DNA from: an uncultured Ruminococcus sp.
Lineage (GTDB): Bacteria > Bacillota > Clostridia > Oscillospirales > Acutalibacteraceae
Assembly (NCBI GenBank): GCA_902785355.1
Contig: CACZYF010000018.1
Span: forward strand, 1 to 33,753
Direction: 5' to 3'
Length of the DNA: 33,753 bases
Numbering within the stretch: position 1 is the first letter of the stretch; the number at the start of each line of letters is the position of its first letter. The notes under the pieces were generated by a model. That model was given only the letters and a program-made list of their open reading frames with translations, did not search any database and was not told the origin of the DNA. The position numbers and the translations under genes were made by a program. Shown piece after piece: positions 22,454-33,401 of the stretch.

Positions 22454-23812
22454 TTATCTCAGAATATCTCTCAGGTCGGACAGACCCTTGTGCTTGGTGA
22501 TCACGATGACGCGGTCGCCCTTTTCAATGGTATCGTTACCGCCGGGGGTGATGACCGAGCCGTTCCTGCCGATGCAGGCGATCTGTAAATCACCCTTGAG
22601 GTTCAGCTTCGACAGCGGAACACCCGTCACGGCGCTTTTCTCGCGCACGATAAACTCGAGCACCTCCGCCTGATCGCCGTTGACCTTGAACATCGTCTCG
22701 ACGTTGTTGCCGACGGCGTTCTGCATTCCGCGGACATAACGGACGATATACTCGCCGGTGAGCTGCTTGGGACGGATGACGCTGTCGAGCGGCAGCGTAT
22801 CGATCACGGAGCTGAACTTGAGATTGCCGAGCTCGGTGATGATCTTCGCCTTGGGATTCACCTTGCGGGCGTACATCGAGGCGAGCAGGTTCTCCTCGTC
22901 GGTATCCATCAGACAGACGACGCCGTCCATGCGGTCGAGGTGCTCGCTCAAAAGCAGATCCTCATCCATCGCGTCGGCGTTGATGACCATGACGCCGTCA
23001 AGATCCTCCGCAAGCTCCTCACATCGCAGGGGGTTGTTCTCGATGATCTTGACGCTGATACCGGTCTCGCGCAGAATCTTGGCGAGATAGAAGCCGATCT
23101 TGCTGCCGCCGAGGATCATCACGGAGCGCCCCTTGTTCGAGGCGGTGCCCATGGTCTTGAGCAGCTTTGCGGCGCTGCCGGCGGGTACGACCATCGAGAC
23201 CAGGTCGCCCTCGCGCAGGACGAAGTCACCGTTCGCGATATGGAACTCGCCGCCGCGCTCGACATAGCAGAGACGCGCCATACCCTTAAAAACGGAAGTG
23301 CAGTCGGCGACCTTTTTATTGACGATGGGCGCCTTATCGGTCAGGCGCACCTTGATAAAGTCGATCATGCCCTTGGAGAAGGAGCTGATCTTCACCGCGC
23401 CGGGGTATTTGAGCAGGCGGGCGATATCGCTCGCGCAGGTGAACTCGGGGTTGATGGCGAGGGTCAGCTTCAGATCATCCTTGACGAGCTCGACGTCGTT
23501 GATATACTCCGGATTACGCACGCGCGCGATCGTAGAGAGAACGCCCGCGTTCTTGGCGAGCAGGCAGGTATACAGGTTGAGCTCATCGGCGGCGGTCACA
23601 GCGATCAACAGATCGCAGGTGTCGATCTCCGCCTCGCTGAGAACGCTGTAGGTCGCGCCGTTGCCCCGGATCGCCATGACGTTCTGGGTATCGGCAATCT
23701 TGTCGAGCGCCTCGGCGTTCTCGTCGATCACCGTGATAGAATGCGCCTCGGTATTCAGCTGGTCGGCGATCGACCGGCCGACTCTGCCGCAGCCAACGAT
23801 AATGATATTCAT
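22454..23812 (-). CDS. trkA: TrkA potassium uptake regulatory protein
   Basis: The protein has 452 residues with two RCK-N/RCK-C pairs. The first NAD-binding site is MNIIIVGCGRVGRSIADQL; the second half opens SVMILGGSKIGFYLAKIL. The C-terminal RCK-C segment ends VITPGGNDTIEKGDRVIVI. It assembles as a cytosolic ring on TrkH and gates potassium flow according to bound nucleotides. GAGGTG lies 5 bases upstream of the ATG. It is the first gene of a trkA-trkH-SDR-cohesin-like run. A ~180-bp region upstream (23813-23996) holds the ktr terminator but no promoter I could place with confidence. Confidence 0.93.
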   Translation of the reverse strand: MNIIIVGCGRVGRSIADQLNTEAHSITVIDENAEALDKIADTQNVMAIRGNGATYSVLSEAEIDTCDLLIAVTAADELNLYTCLLAKNAGVLSTIARVRNPEYINDVELVKDDLKLTLAINPEFTCASDIARLLKYPGAVKISSFSKGMIDFIKVRLTDKAPIVNKKVADCTSVFKGMARLCYVERGGEFHIANGDFVLREGDLVSMVVPAGSAAKLLKTMGTASNKGRSVMILGGSKIGFYLAKILRETGISVKIIENNPLRCEELAEDLDGVMVINADAMDEDLLLSEHLDRMDGVVCLMDTDEENLLASMYARKVNPKAKIITELGNLKFSSVIDTLPLDSVIRPKQLTGEYIVRYVRGMQNAVGNNVETMFKVNGDQAEVLEFIVREKSAVTGVPLSKLNLKGDLQIACIGRNGSVITPGGNDTIEKGDRVIVITKHKGLSDLRDILR

Positions 23813-23972
23813 ACATACACCTCATCCAAAGATCCTGTCAAAGCAGAAACTGCCCGGAACAGAAAACAAACTCCGGTCGATTATCTTTGTTATCAAAACA
23901 GCGATGCGACAGATAACACAGCAAATCAACCGAAGAATCATAGAAGTAAAACGTGCCGGATTCGTTGCATCC

Positions 23973-23992
23973 AAAAACGCATAGATATGCGT
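23973..23992 (-). terminator. Terminator of the ktrB-ktrA operon
   Basis: On the minus strand ACGCAT pairs with ATGCGT around ATCT, followed by TTTTGG. The stem is short (6 bp), so strength is moderate. It starts 4 bp after the ktrA stop. Confidence 0.55.
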
Positions 23993-23996
23993 CAAC

Positions 23997-24644
23997 CTAA
24001 AATCGGAAGCACTTTTGGAGCTCCTTATATTCGCCAAGCACCAAAAGCGACATATCGTTCGTCAGTACCGTTTCGGGCTTGATCATAAAGCTCATCGTAT
24101 CGTCCTTTTTCAGACCGATGATCGTAATATTATGTTTTCTTCTGATATCCAGCTGGAGGATCGTCTTACCGACCCATGATTCAGGCACGGTGACCTCATA
24201 GAGAGAATGCTTTTCATCCAGCTCGATATAGTCGAGGATATGGTTGGAGCTGTAGCGGATCGCAGCCCATTTTGCGATCTGCTTTTCGGGATAGACGACT
24301 CTGTCCGCGCCGTTGCGCAGGAGAAAACGCTCCTGACCGTCGCGCTCGGCACGCGCTACCACAAAGCTCGCGCCCAGCTCCTTTAACAGATAAGTGGTTT
24401 CCAAAGAGCTTTGAAAATCATTGCTGATCGTTACATAACAAATATCAAAGTTATTGACGCCGAGAGAACGAAGGAACTCCTCGTTCGTGCTGTCGCCGAT
24501 CTGGGCGTCCGTTACGATATCCATCGCTTCGTTGACCCTGTCTTCATTATGGTCGACCCCCAGCACATCGTGACCGAGCTTATTCAGCTGGATCGCGATG
24601 TTCTTTCCGAATCTTCCGAGTCCGATCAATAAAACTGATTTCAT
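23997..24644 (-). CDS. ktrA: KtrA-type potassium uptake regulatory subunit
   Basis: The protein has 215 residues: a single RCK-N domain (SVLLIGLGRFGKNIAIQLN, then acidic VDHNEDRV and DAQIGDSTNEEFL) and an RCK-C domain (YEVTVPESWVGKTILQLDIR). This single-copy size is typical of KtrA/KtrC, in contrast to the double-length TrkA encoded next to it. KtrA forms an octameric ring that binds ATP/ADP and opens KtrB. AAGGAG lies 7 bases upstream of the ATG, and the gene is 11 bp after ktrB, so the two form an operon. Confidence 0.9.
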   Translation of the reverse strand: MKSVLLIGLGRFGKNIAIQLNKLGHDVLGVDHNEDRVNEAMDIVTDAQIGDSTNEEFLRSLGVNNFDICYVTISNDFQSSLETTYLLKELGASFVVARAERDGQERFLLRNGADRVVYPEKQIAKWAAIRYSSNHILDYIELDEKHSLYEVTVPESWVGKTILQLDIRRKHNITIIGLKKDDTMSFMIKPETVLTNDMSLLVLGEYKELQKCFRF

Positions 24645-24655
24645 GTTATTTCTCC

Positions 24656-25993
24656 TTATCCTACCGTGATCTTTTCGACCGGTAATTTTGAGATCTTTTT
24701 CGATGAGCCCGATATAGTGGCATAGATCACGGTCAGTCCGCCGGCTCTTCCGAGGAACATCAGCAAAACCAGGATCATCTGAGAGATGATGCCGAACTGC
24801 GGCGTGATACCGAGCGTCAAGCCGACCGTGCCGACCGCGGAGGCGGTCTCAAAAAGACACTTTCCGAACGGAAGCTTTTCGATCGCGCTGATCACGCCCG
24901 CGCCGGAAAGGCACAGCGCAGCATACATCAAAGAAACGGTAGACGCGACCTTTACAACGCCCGCGTCGATCCTCCTGCCGAAGCATTCCGGATCCTCCTT
25001 CTGCATAAAGCAGGAGATCATGTTGGCTGTCAGCACGGCGATGGTGGTGGTTTTCATACCGCCCGCCGTAGAGCCCGGAGACCCGCCGATCAACATCAAT
25101 ACGATAAACAGCGCGCGTCCGAGACCGGTCAGAGAATTCAGATCCAGCGTATTGAAGCCCGCCGTTCGGGTAGTGACCGACTGAAAAAGCGAGCCGAACA
25201 CTCTCTCCCCGATCGGAAGCAGAGCGAAATCACGGAAGAAGAAGAGAACCGCCGGAAGAACGATCAGCACGGCGGAGGTGACCAGTATCACCTTGCTCTG
25301 CATCCGGTAACGTCTGAACCGGAATTTATGGGTAACAAAATCCTGCCATGTCAGAAATCCGATACCGCCCAGCACGATAAGGAGCATCAGGACGATATTG
25401 ACGACCGGCTGATCCGAATACGCGGTCATCGACGCGAATTTCCGATCCGGGCTGCCCATCAGGTCGAAGCCGGCGTTGCAGAAGGCGGAAACAGAATGAA
25501 AGACCGCCATCCAGATCCCTTTTGCGCCGAAGTCCCTGACAAATACCGGCGTCAGGGCGACCGCGCCGAGCAGCTCTACGATCAAAGTCCCCCGGGTAAC
25601 AAACTTCGTCAGTCTGACGATACCGCCGACGCTCGGTGCGGACATCGCGTTCTGCATCGTGTTTCGCTGACTGAACGAGATCTTTTTACCGGACAGCATC
25701 ATAAAGGACAACGCCATCGTGATCACGCCCAGACCGCCGATCTGGATCATGATCAGAATCACCGCCTGACCGAAGGCGGACCAGTAGGTCGCGGTATCCT
25801 GCACCACCAGTCCGGTGACGCATACCGCCGAGGTAGATGTGAACAGCGCTTGATTGAAAGGTGTGAAAGCGCCGCTTCTTGAAGAAAAAGGCATCGTCAG
25901 GATCAGCGCACCCAAGAGGATCACTCCGATGAACCCGAGAAAGATGATCTGAAATGACGTCAGCCGTTTCGCTTTTTTTATCGTGTTTGCCAT
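24656..25993 (-). CDS. ktrB: KtrB-type potassium channel subunit
   Basis: The protein has 445 residues with pore-loop glycines in all four repeats: TSTSAVCVTGLVV, SVSAFCNAGFDLMG, SVTTRTAGFNTLD and TASAVGTVGLTLG. It is the membrane subunit of the Ktr (often sodium-dependent) potassium importer, working with KtrA encoded downstream. The GGSPGSTAGGMKTTT segment is a family landmark. AAGGAGGG lies 3-4 bases upstream of the ATG. A promoter lies at 26112-26140, leaving a leader of about 110 bases with palindromes (GCTCGATTCGAGC at about 26086-26098). The gene is divergent from secA. Confidence 0.92.
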   Translation of the reverse strand: MANTIKKAKRLTSFQIIFLGFIGVILLGALILTMPFSSRSGAFTPFNQALFTSTSAVCVTGLVVQDTATYWSAFGQAVILIMIQIGGLGVITMALSFMMLSGKKISFSQRNTMQNAMSAPSVGGIVRLTKFVTRGTLIVELLGAVALTPVFVRDFGAKGIWMAVFHSVSAFCNAGFDLMGSPDRKFASMTAYSDQPVVNIVLMLLIVLGGIGFLTWQDFVTHKFRFRRYRMQSKVILVTSAVLIVLPAVLFFFRDFALLPIGERVFGSLFQSVTTRTAGFNTLDLNSLTGLGRALFIVLMLIGGSPGSTAGGMKTTTIAVLTANMISCFMQKEDPECFGRRIDAGVVKVASTVSLMYAALCLSGAGVISAIEKLPFGKCLFETASAVGTVGLTLGITPQFGIISQMILVLLMFLGRAGGLTVIYATISGSSKKISKLPVEKITVG

Positions 25994-26111
25994 ACGCCCT
26001 CCTTACAGTTTCCCGAACGACCGGTCGCATGTACATTGATTTGCCGATCGCGCTCAGCGATAACACGGAGCGCGGCCGGCATAAGCTCGATTCGAGCCTA
26101 TACGCACACAT

Positions 26112-26140
26112 ATTTTACATCAAGCATCATTCAAAATCAA
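26112..26140 (-). promoter_or_regulatory. Sigma-A promoter of ktrBA
   Basis: On the minus strand: TTGATT (26135-26140), a 17-bp spacer, then TAAAAT (26112-26117). Potassium operons are sometimes preceded by a cyclic-di-AMP (ydaO/kimA-type) riboswitch, but the ~110-base leader here is short for that and no match was recognised. Confidence 0.65.
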
Positions 26141-26202
26141 TATTATTATAGAAAATTCGAGCCGTTTGTTTACAATTTTTTCTTTATTTTTCCGCCGTAC
26201 TA

Positions 26203-26211
26203 TGGTATAAT
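26203..26211 (+). promoter_or_regulatory. Extended -10 promoter of secA
   Basis: TGGTATAAT (26203-26211) is a perfect extended -10. The -35 region is only T-rich (TTTATT at 17-bp spacing). Transcription would start near 26218. Confidence 0.65.
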
Positions 26212-26232
26212 GCCTTTATATAATGGGGTGAT

Positions 26233-26248
26233 ATGGGTATAAACCCAT
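26233..26248 (+). other. Hairpin in the secA leader
   Basis: ATGGGT (26233-26238) pairs with ACCCAT (26243-26248) around ATAA, about 15 bases before the AAAGGA ribosome site. It could set mRNA stability or translation of secA. No T-tract follows, so it is not a terminator. Confidence 0.45.
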
Positions 26249-26274
26249 CTGCCCGCAAAGAAAGGAATGATAAT

Positions 26275-29166
26275 ATGGGTTTATTCAAAGCGCTGTTCGG
26301 TGATTACTCCGCCCGCGAGCTCAAGCGTATCCGTCCGATATGCGACAAGGTGCTCGCGCTCGACAGCAAGTACGCCGCGATGAGCGAAAAAGAACTGAAA
26401 TCCCAAACTGATATACTGAGATCCCGCCTGCAAAACGGCGAGGCCACCGACGACATCCTGCCGGATGCGTTCGCGGTTTGCCGTGAGGCGAGCATGCGCG
26501 TACTCGGCATGAAGCACTTCCCCGTGCAGATCATCGGCGGCATCGTCCTGCATCAGGGACGTATCGCCGAGATGAAGACCGGTGAAGGTAAGACCTTAGT
26601 CGCGACCCTGCCCGCGTATCTGAACGCGCTGACCGGCGAGGGCGTGCACATCGTCACCGTCAACGACTACCTCGCCAAACGCGACAGCGAATGGATGGGT
26701 AAGCTGTACCGTTATCTCGGACTCAAGGTGGGTCTGATCATCCACGACATCCCCGTGAACGAGCGCAAGGCGATGTATGAGGCGGACATCACCTACGGTA
26801 CCAACAACGAATTCGGCTTTGACTACCTGCGTGACAACATGGTCGTCTATAAGGATCAGAAGGTACAGCGCGGTCACGCGTTCGCTATCGTCGACGAGGT
26901 GGACTCCATCCTCATCGATGAAGCGCGTACTCCGCTGATCATCTCCGGTAAGGGCGACGAGGCGTCCGACCTTTACGAGCGCGCCGATCGACTCGCCCGC
27001 ACCATGAAGAAGCATGTTTTCACCGAGGTCGATAATAAAGAGGACCTTGAGGAATTCTATAAAGAAAACAATATTGACTACATTGTCGACGAGAAGGCGC
27101 ATACCGCGACCCTCACCCAGGTCGGCGTAAAGAAAGCGGAGGCGTTCTTCGGGCTCGAGAACCTGACCGACCCCGACAACATCACCATCCAGCACCACAT
27201 CAACCAGGCGATCAAGGCGCACGGTTGCATGAAGAACGAGGTCAACTATGTCGTCAAGGACGGCGAGGTCATCATCGTCGACGAGTTCACCGGCCGTCTG
27301 ATGTACGGCAGACGCTACAACGAGGGTCTGCATCAGGCGATCGAGGCGAAGGAGGGCGTGAAGATCGAGAGCGAGTCAAAGACCCTCGCGACCATCACCT
27401 TCCAGAACTTCTTCCGCCTGTACAAGAAGCTGTCCGGTATGACCGGTACAGCGATGACCGAGCAGGAAGAGTTCCAGGAGATCTACAGCCTCGACGTCGT
27501 CGAGATCCCCACCAACAAGGAGGTCATCCGTCAGGATCTGCAGGACGCGATCTACCGTACCGAGAACGCCAAGTTCATGGCGATCATCGACGAGATCAAA
27601 CGTGCCCACGCGACCGGTCAGCCGGTGCTGGTCGGTACCATCTCCATCGAGAAGAGCGAACAGCTATCTAAGCTCTTGAAGCGAACCGGCATAGAGCATA
27701 ATGTCCTCAATGCGAAGCACCATGAGAAGGAAGCGGAGATCGTTGCCCAGGCGGGTAAGCTCGGCGCGGTCACCATCGCGACCAACATGGCAGGCCGTGG
27801 TACGGATATCGTGCTGGGCGGTAATGCCGAGTATATGGCGACCGCACAGATGCGCAAGGAGGGCTATGACGACGAGCTGATCGCCGAGGCGACCGGCTAC
27901 GCCGAGACCGACGATCAGGATATCCTTGAAGCGAGAGCCAAGTATCAGGAATACTATAATCAGCATAAGGCTGAGATCAGCGCCGAAGCGGACGCGGTAC
28001 GCGCTGCGGGCGGTCTGTACATCATCGGTACCGAACGTCACGAGAGCCGCCGTATCGACAACCAGCTGCGCGGCCGTTCGGGACGTCAGGGCGATCCCGG
28101 CGTCAGCAAATTCTTCCTCTCCTGCGAGGACGACCTCATGCGTATCTTCGGCGGCGAGAGAATGGGCATGCTGCTCGACCGACTGAACGTCGAGGAGGAT
28201 CAGCCTATTGAGAGCAAGATGCTCACCAACATCATCGAGAGCTCCCAGCAGAAGGTCGAGAGCAACAACTTCGCGATCCGTAAAAACGTCCTCAACTACG
28301 ACGACGTCATGAACGAACAGCGTAAGAATATCTACGAACAGCGTAACCGCGTACTCGACGGCGAGGATATCCACGACGCCGTCGTCAGGATGGTCACCGA
28401 CACCATCGCTGACAACGTATCCATGTTCTGTGCCGACGATTACGATAAAGAGAACTGGAACCTCACCAGTCTGAACGAGGTCTACCGCGGCTGGCTGATC
28501 ACCGACGATAACAAGTTCACCGTAAAGAACACCGAGGATAAGACCAGAGATGATCTGATCAAGGAGCTGCAGGACAGAGCGTTAGCCCTCTATGACGAGA
28601 ACGAGAAGCTTGTCGGCGAGGACGTTATGCGCGAGATGGAGCGCATCTACCTCTTGAAGACCGTCGATACCTACTGGATGGAGCACATCGACAACATGGA
28701 TCAGCTCAAGCAGGGTATCCGCCTGCGCGCCTACGGTCAGCGTGATCCGGTCGTTGAGTTCCGTCTCGAGGGCAGCAACATGTACGATGAGATGAACGAG
28801 ACCATTAAGCAGGAGACCGCCCGCCTCATCCTTATTGCGCCCAAGCGCGTCTATGAGATCCAGAAGCGCCGCGAGGAGATCGAAGCAAAGCGCCGCGAGA
28901 TGGAAGAGAAAGCGGCAGCCGCTCATCAGGTCATCCTCAAGACCGAGGAGGACAGAAAGCCCAAGCCCTCGGCAGTCGAGCTCGGCTTGAAGCGTGAACA
29001 GGTCGCGAAGCCTGTCGAGTTCTCCGGCGACGGCACGATCTCCGGCAACAAGACCGTCGTGAATAAAAAGAAAAAGCCCGGTCCCAACGACCCCTGCTGG
29101 TGCGGCTCGGGCAAGAAATACAAAAAATGCCATAAACCGATTGATGAGGGATACAGTAATGAGTAA
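26275..29166 (+). CDS. secA: Preprotein translocase ATPase SecA
   Basis: The protein has 963 residues, at the long end for the family. It is the motor that drives unfolded proteins through SecYEG. Motifs: Walker A MKTGEGKT (about 100-107), DEVDSILIDEARTPLIISG (DEAD-like), a preprotein cross-linking region after it, TGTAMTEQEEF, and the second helicase half with TNMAGRGTDIVLGG, ERHESRRIDNQLRGRSGRQGD. The C-terminal SEC-C zinc motif (PNDPCWCGSGKKYKKCH) binds SecB or ribosomes in other species. The start is ATG 26275 with AAAGGA 8 bases upstream; an in-frame ATG at 26233 lies in the leader hairpin. It overlaps gltX by 8 bases. It would export the secreted proteins in this window. Confidence 0.97.
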   Translation: MGLFKALFGDYSARELKRIRPICDKVLALDSKYAAMSEKELKSQTDILRSRLQNGEATDDILPDAFAVCREASMRVLGMKHFPVQIIGGIVLHQGRIAEMKTGEGKTLVATLPAYLNALTGEGVHIVTVNDYLAKRDSEWMGKLYRYLGLKVGLIIHDIPVNERKAMYEADITYGTNNEFGFDYLRDNMVVYKDQKVQRGHAFAIVDEVDSILIDEARTPLIISGKGDEASDLYERADRLARTMKKHVFTEVDNKEDLEEFYKENNIDYIVDEKAHTATLTQVGVKKAEAFFGLENLTDPDNITIQHHINQAIKAHGCMKNEVNYVVKDGEVIIVDEFTGRLMYGRRYNEGLHQAIEAKEGVKIESESKTLATITFQNFFRLYKKLSGMTGTAMTEQEEFQEIYSLDVVEIPTNKEVIRQDLQDAIYRTENAKFMAIIDEIKRAHATGQPVLVGTISIEKSEQLSKLLKRTGIEHNVLNAKHHEKEAEIVAQAGKLGAVTIATNMAGRGTDIVLGGNAEYMATAQMRKEGYDDELIAEATGYAETDDQDILEARAKYQEYYNQHKAEISAEADAVRAAGGLYIIGTERHESRRIDNQLRGRSGRQGDPGVSKFFLSCEDDLMRIFGGERMGMLLDRLNVEEDQPIESKMLTNIIESSQQKVESNNFAIRKNVLNYDDVMNEQRKNIYEQRNRVLDGEDIHDAVVRMVTDTIADNVSMFCADDYDKENWNLTSLNEVYRGWLITDDNKFTVKNTEDKTRDDLIKELQDRALALYDENEKLVGEDVMREMERIYLLKTVDTYWMEHIDNMDQLKQGIRLRAYGQRDPVVEFRLEGSNMYDEMNETIKQETARLILIAPKRVYEIQKRREEIEAKRREMEEKAAAAHQVILKTEEDRKPKPSAVELGLKREQVAKPVEFSGDGTISGNKTVVNKKKKPGPNDPCWCGSGKKYKKCHKPIDEGYSNE

Positions 29167-30607
29167 GGTAAGAACCCGCTTCGCTCCCAGTCCGACAGGC
29201 TTCATGCACGTCGGCAACCTGAGAACGGCGCTGTATGAATATTTGGTCGCCAAAAGTCAGGGCGGCACCTTCGTCCTCAGGATCGAGGACACTGACCAGG
29301 AGCGCTACGTTGAAGGCGCCGTGGACGTCATCTACAAGACACTCGAGACCGCCGGTCTCAAGCATGATGAAGGTCCCGACGTCGGCGGCGATTACGGTCC
29401 CTATGTTCAGAGTGAGAGAAAGGACATGTACCTGCCCTATGCCGAACAGTTGATCCGCGAGGGCAAGGCGTACCGCTGCTTCTGCACCAAGGAGCGCCTC
29501 GAGAAGATCCAGAGCGAGACTGTCGGCGGCGGCTATGACCGCCACTGCCGCGATCTGTCCGAGGAAGAGATACAGGAAAAGCTGAACGCGGGCGTTCCCT
29601 ACGTTATCCGTCAGAAAATGCCGATCGAAGGCTCCACCACCTTCACCGACGCGGTATTCGGCGAGATCACCGTCGAGAACAGTGAACTGCAGGATCAGAT
29701 CCTGATCAAGCAGGACGGCTATCCGACCTATAACTTCGCGAATGTCATCGACGACCACACAATGGGCATCACTCACGTCGTCCGCGGCAGCGAGTACCTC
29801 AGCTCCACCCCGAAATACAACCTGCTGTATGAGGCGTTCGGCTGGGAGATCCCGACCTACATCCACCTGCCGCTGATCAACGGCAAGAACGACGACGGTA
29901 CGATCTCAAAGCTTTCTAAGCGCCACGGCTCCACGGGCTTTGATGATCTGATCAGGGACGGCTATCTGCCCGAGGCGATCATCAACTACATCGCCCTGCT
30001 CGGCTGGGCGCCGAAGGACAATCAGGAGATCTTCACGCTCGACGAGCTGTGTAAGGCGTTCGATATCAGCGGCATCAGCAAGAGCCCATCGGTCTTTGAC
30101 TACGATAAGCTCGAGTGGTTCAACGGCGAATACATCAAGGCGATGAGCGATGAAAAGTTCATCGAGCTGTGTACACCCTATTTTAAACAGGCTTTAGGCG
30201 ACGCCGATCTCGACTACGCGAAGATCGCCGCAATCCTCAAGCAGCGCACCACGAAGCTCACCGATATACCCGGGAAGATCGACTTCTTCGCCGCGCTGCC
30301 GGAATACGAGAAGGAGCTGTTCGTCAATAAAAAGAGCAAGACCAATCTCGAGAACGCTCCCGTGATGCTCAAGGCGGTCTACGACGAGCTCTCCGCTCTG
30401 CCGAGCTGGGACAGCGACAGCATCCACGACGCGCTGATCGCCCTTGCGCAGAAGCTCGAAGTCAAGAACGGCACCGTGATGTGGCCTGCGCGTATCGCCG
30501 CGGCGGGCAAGGCCGTCACCCCCGGCGGCGCGATCGAGATCCTCGATATCCTCGGCAGAGAGGAAAGCCTGAGACGTATCGCGCTCGGACTGGAGAAATT
30601 GAAATAA
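29159..30607 (+). CDS. gltX: Glutamyl-tRNA synthetase
   Basis: The protein has 482 residues and is a class I synthetase that charges tRNA-Glu. The HIGH-equivalent is SPTGFMHVGN (11-20) and the KMSKS-equivalent is KLSKR (251-255). A zinc-type C-x-C...C pattern lies at 107-130 (CFCT ... YDRHC). A C-terminal helical anticodon-binding domain follows. A dedicated glnS downstream implies this enzyme need not mischarge tRNA-Gln. The ATG overlaps the secA stop (ATGAGTAA), with GAGGG 8 bases upstream in secA, so it is co-transcribed and probably coupled to secA, an uncommon pairing. A frame opening earlier at 29141 lacks a ribosome site. Confidence 0.95.
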   Translation: MSKVRTRFAPSPTGFMHVGNLRTALYEYLVAKSQGGTFVLRIEDTDQERYVEGAVDVIYKTLETAGLKHDEGPDVGGDYGPYVQSERKDMYLPYAEQLIREGKAYRCFCTKERLEKIQSETVGGGYDRHCRDLSEEEIQEKLNAGVPYVIRQKMPIEGSTTFTDAVFGEITVENSELQDQILIKQDGYPTYNFANVIDDHTMGITHVVRGSEYLSSTPKYNLLYEAFGWEIPTYIHLPLINGKNDDGTISKLSKRHGSTGFDDLIRDGYLPEAIINYIALLGWAPKDNQEIFTLDELCKAFDISGISKSPSVFDYDKLEWFNGEYIKAMSDEKFIELCTPYFKQALGDADLDYAKIAAILKQRTTKLTDIPGKIDFFAALPEYEKELFVNKKSKTNLENAPVMLKAVYDELSALPSWDSDSIHDALIALAQKLEVKNGTVMWPARIAAAGKAVTPGGAIEILDILGREESLRRIALGLEKLK

Positions 30608-30627
30608 TAAAACGTCGTAACAACCGT

Positions 30628-30731
30628 GTCATTGCGAAGCCCCAACGGGGCTGTGGCAATCCCCCTATTATTGCAGCCGATTGCAGATGGAAGGGGATTC
30701 CCACGTCGGGATAAACCCTCCTCGGAATGAC
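30628..30731. repeat. Palindromic intergenic repeat, GTCATTGCGAAG family (second copy)
   Basis: It begins GTCATTGCGAAGCC and ends CCTCGGAATGAC, imperfect reverse complements. Internal TGGCAATCCCC and GGGGATTCCCA are also inverted, and GCCCCAACGGGGC (30639-30651) forms a perfect small hairpin. It is related to 1611-1679. It separates gltX from glnS and holds no gene. Confidence 0.7.
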
Positions 30732-30776
30732 TACGATACTGTTGCGTTTCGCAATCCATAAAATGAGGGAATGTAT

Positions 30777-32471
<1,695 letters not shown>

Positions 32472-32561
32472 GAAGCTTCAAACAGCACCCCCGATTAACA
32501 GACCATAGAAATTATGCGGCGGAATCAATCATGACAATAAAACAGAAAGGTGCTACTGATT

Positions 32562-33398
32562 ATGAAAAGTATTAAAATAACTTACAAGATTATCTCCCTC
32601 ATCTTAACTTTGCTGATGACGGCAGCGTTGCTGACCTCATGCGGCGGCGCCTCTTCCGACACCGATACCCCTGCAACCGGCGATGCGAGCAGTACATCAG
32701 GCAGCGCATCCGGCGAAAACACCCTGTCGATCCAAAGCCAAAAGGTCGTTGATTCTCCCGAATGGTTCACAAAGCTCGACGCGTCTAAAGACTGCGAGCA
32801 GCTGATCGTCGTAGCAGGCGTAGGCGAAACCACCTGCTATGTCAGTATGCACGAAAAGGATACCGACGGAAAGTGGAAGATGATCCTTCAGGCGCCCGGC
32901 TATATCGGGCTCGAGGGGATGGGCAAGGCAGACAGCTACCACGCCATCACCCCGATCGGCACCTTCACGATCGACAAGGCTTTCGGCATCGCGGACGATC
33001 CCGGCTGCCAGATGGAATACACGAAGGTGACCGAGGACGATTACTGGTCGGGCGATATGCGCGAAGGGATGCACTTCAACGAGTTTCTTAACATCAAGGA
33101 TGTTCCCGAGCTCAATATCGAAGACAGCGAACACCTCATCGACTATACCTACGAGTATCAGTATTGTCTGAACATGGGCTACAACAGCGAGTGCGTACCC
33201 GGGGAGGGATCCTGCTTCTTCTTCTACTGCATGAGCCTTGTCAAGCCCTACACGGGTGGCTGCGTCGCGGTGAACGAGGCTGTCATGAAGGTCATCATGC
33301 AGAAGGTCAGGGATGGCTGCAAAATAACCATCAACAAGGCGGATGCTCTCGGCATAGATCTTAACGAAGCTCGCGACTTCGCCAACAAAAATGTATGA
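32562..33398 (+). CDS. Lipoprotein with L,D-transpeptidase (YkuD-like) catalytic domain
   Basis: The protein has 278 residues. Its lipoprotein signal has lipobox LLTSC, with the lipidated Cys at 27, then a Ser/Thr/Gly-rich linker to about residue 55. The C-terminal domain resembles the YkuD/L,D-transpeptidase fold: YHAITPIGTFTIDKAFGI, and the catalytic Cys 234 in TGGCVAV. This family cross-links peptidoglycan stems or links proteins to them. At the position where relatives have a catalytic or structural His (FFHC-like), this protein reads CFFFYC with Tyr 222, so activity is uncertain. The start is ATG 32562, with AAAGG about 11 bases upstream; a GTG at 32550 is in frame but overlaps that site. 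It is sandwiched between glnS and a duplicate of the glnS 3' end. Confidence 0.82.
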   Translation: MKSIKITYKIISLILTLLMTAALLTSCGGASSDTDTPATGDASSTSGSASGENTLSIQSQKVVDSPEWFTKLDASKDCEQLIVVAGVGETTCYVSMHEKDTDGKWKMILQAPGYIGLEGMGKADSYHAITPIGTFTIDKAFGIADDPGCQMEYTKVTEDDYWSGDMREGMHFNEFLNIKDVPELNIEDSEHLIDYTYEYQYCLNMGYNSECVPGEGSCFFFYCMSLVKPYTGGCVAVNEAVMKVIMQKVRDGCKITINKADALGIDLNEARDFANKNV

Positions 33399-33401
33399 TA
33401 C

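Noticed and set aside
25994-26111. Cyclic-di-AMP riboswitch in the ktrB leader
   Set aside because: The leader is about 110 bases and I could not recognise the conserved core, so it is not called.
32531-32575. 14-codon frame before the transpeptidase-like gene, as a leader peptide
   Set aside because: It has no ribosome site or regulatory codons and overlaps the next start by chance.
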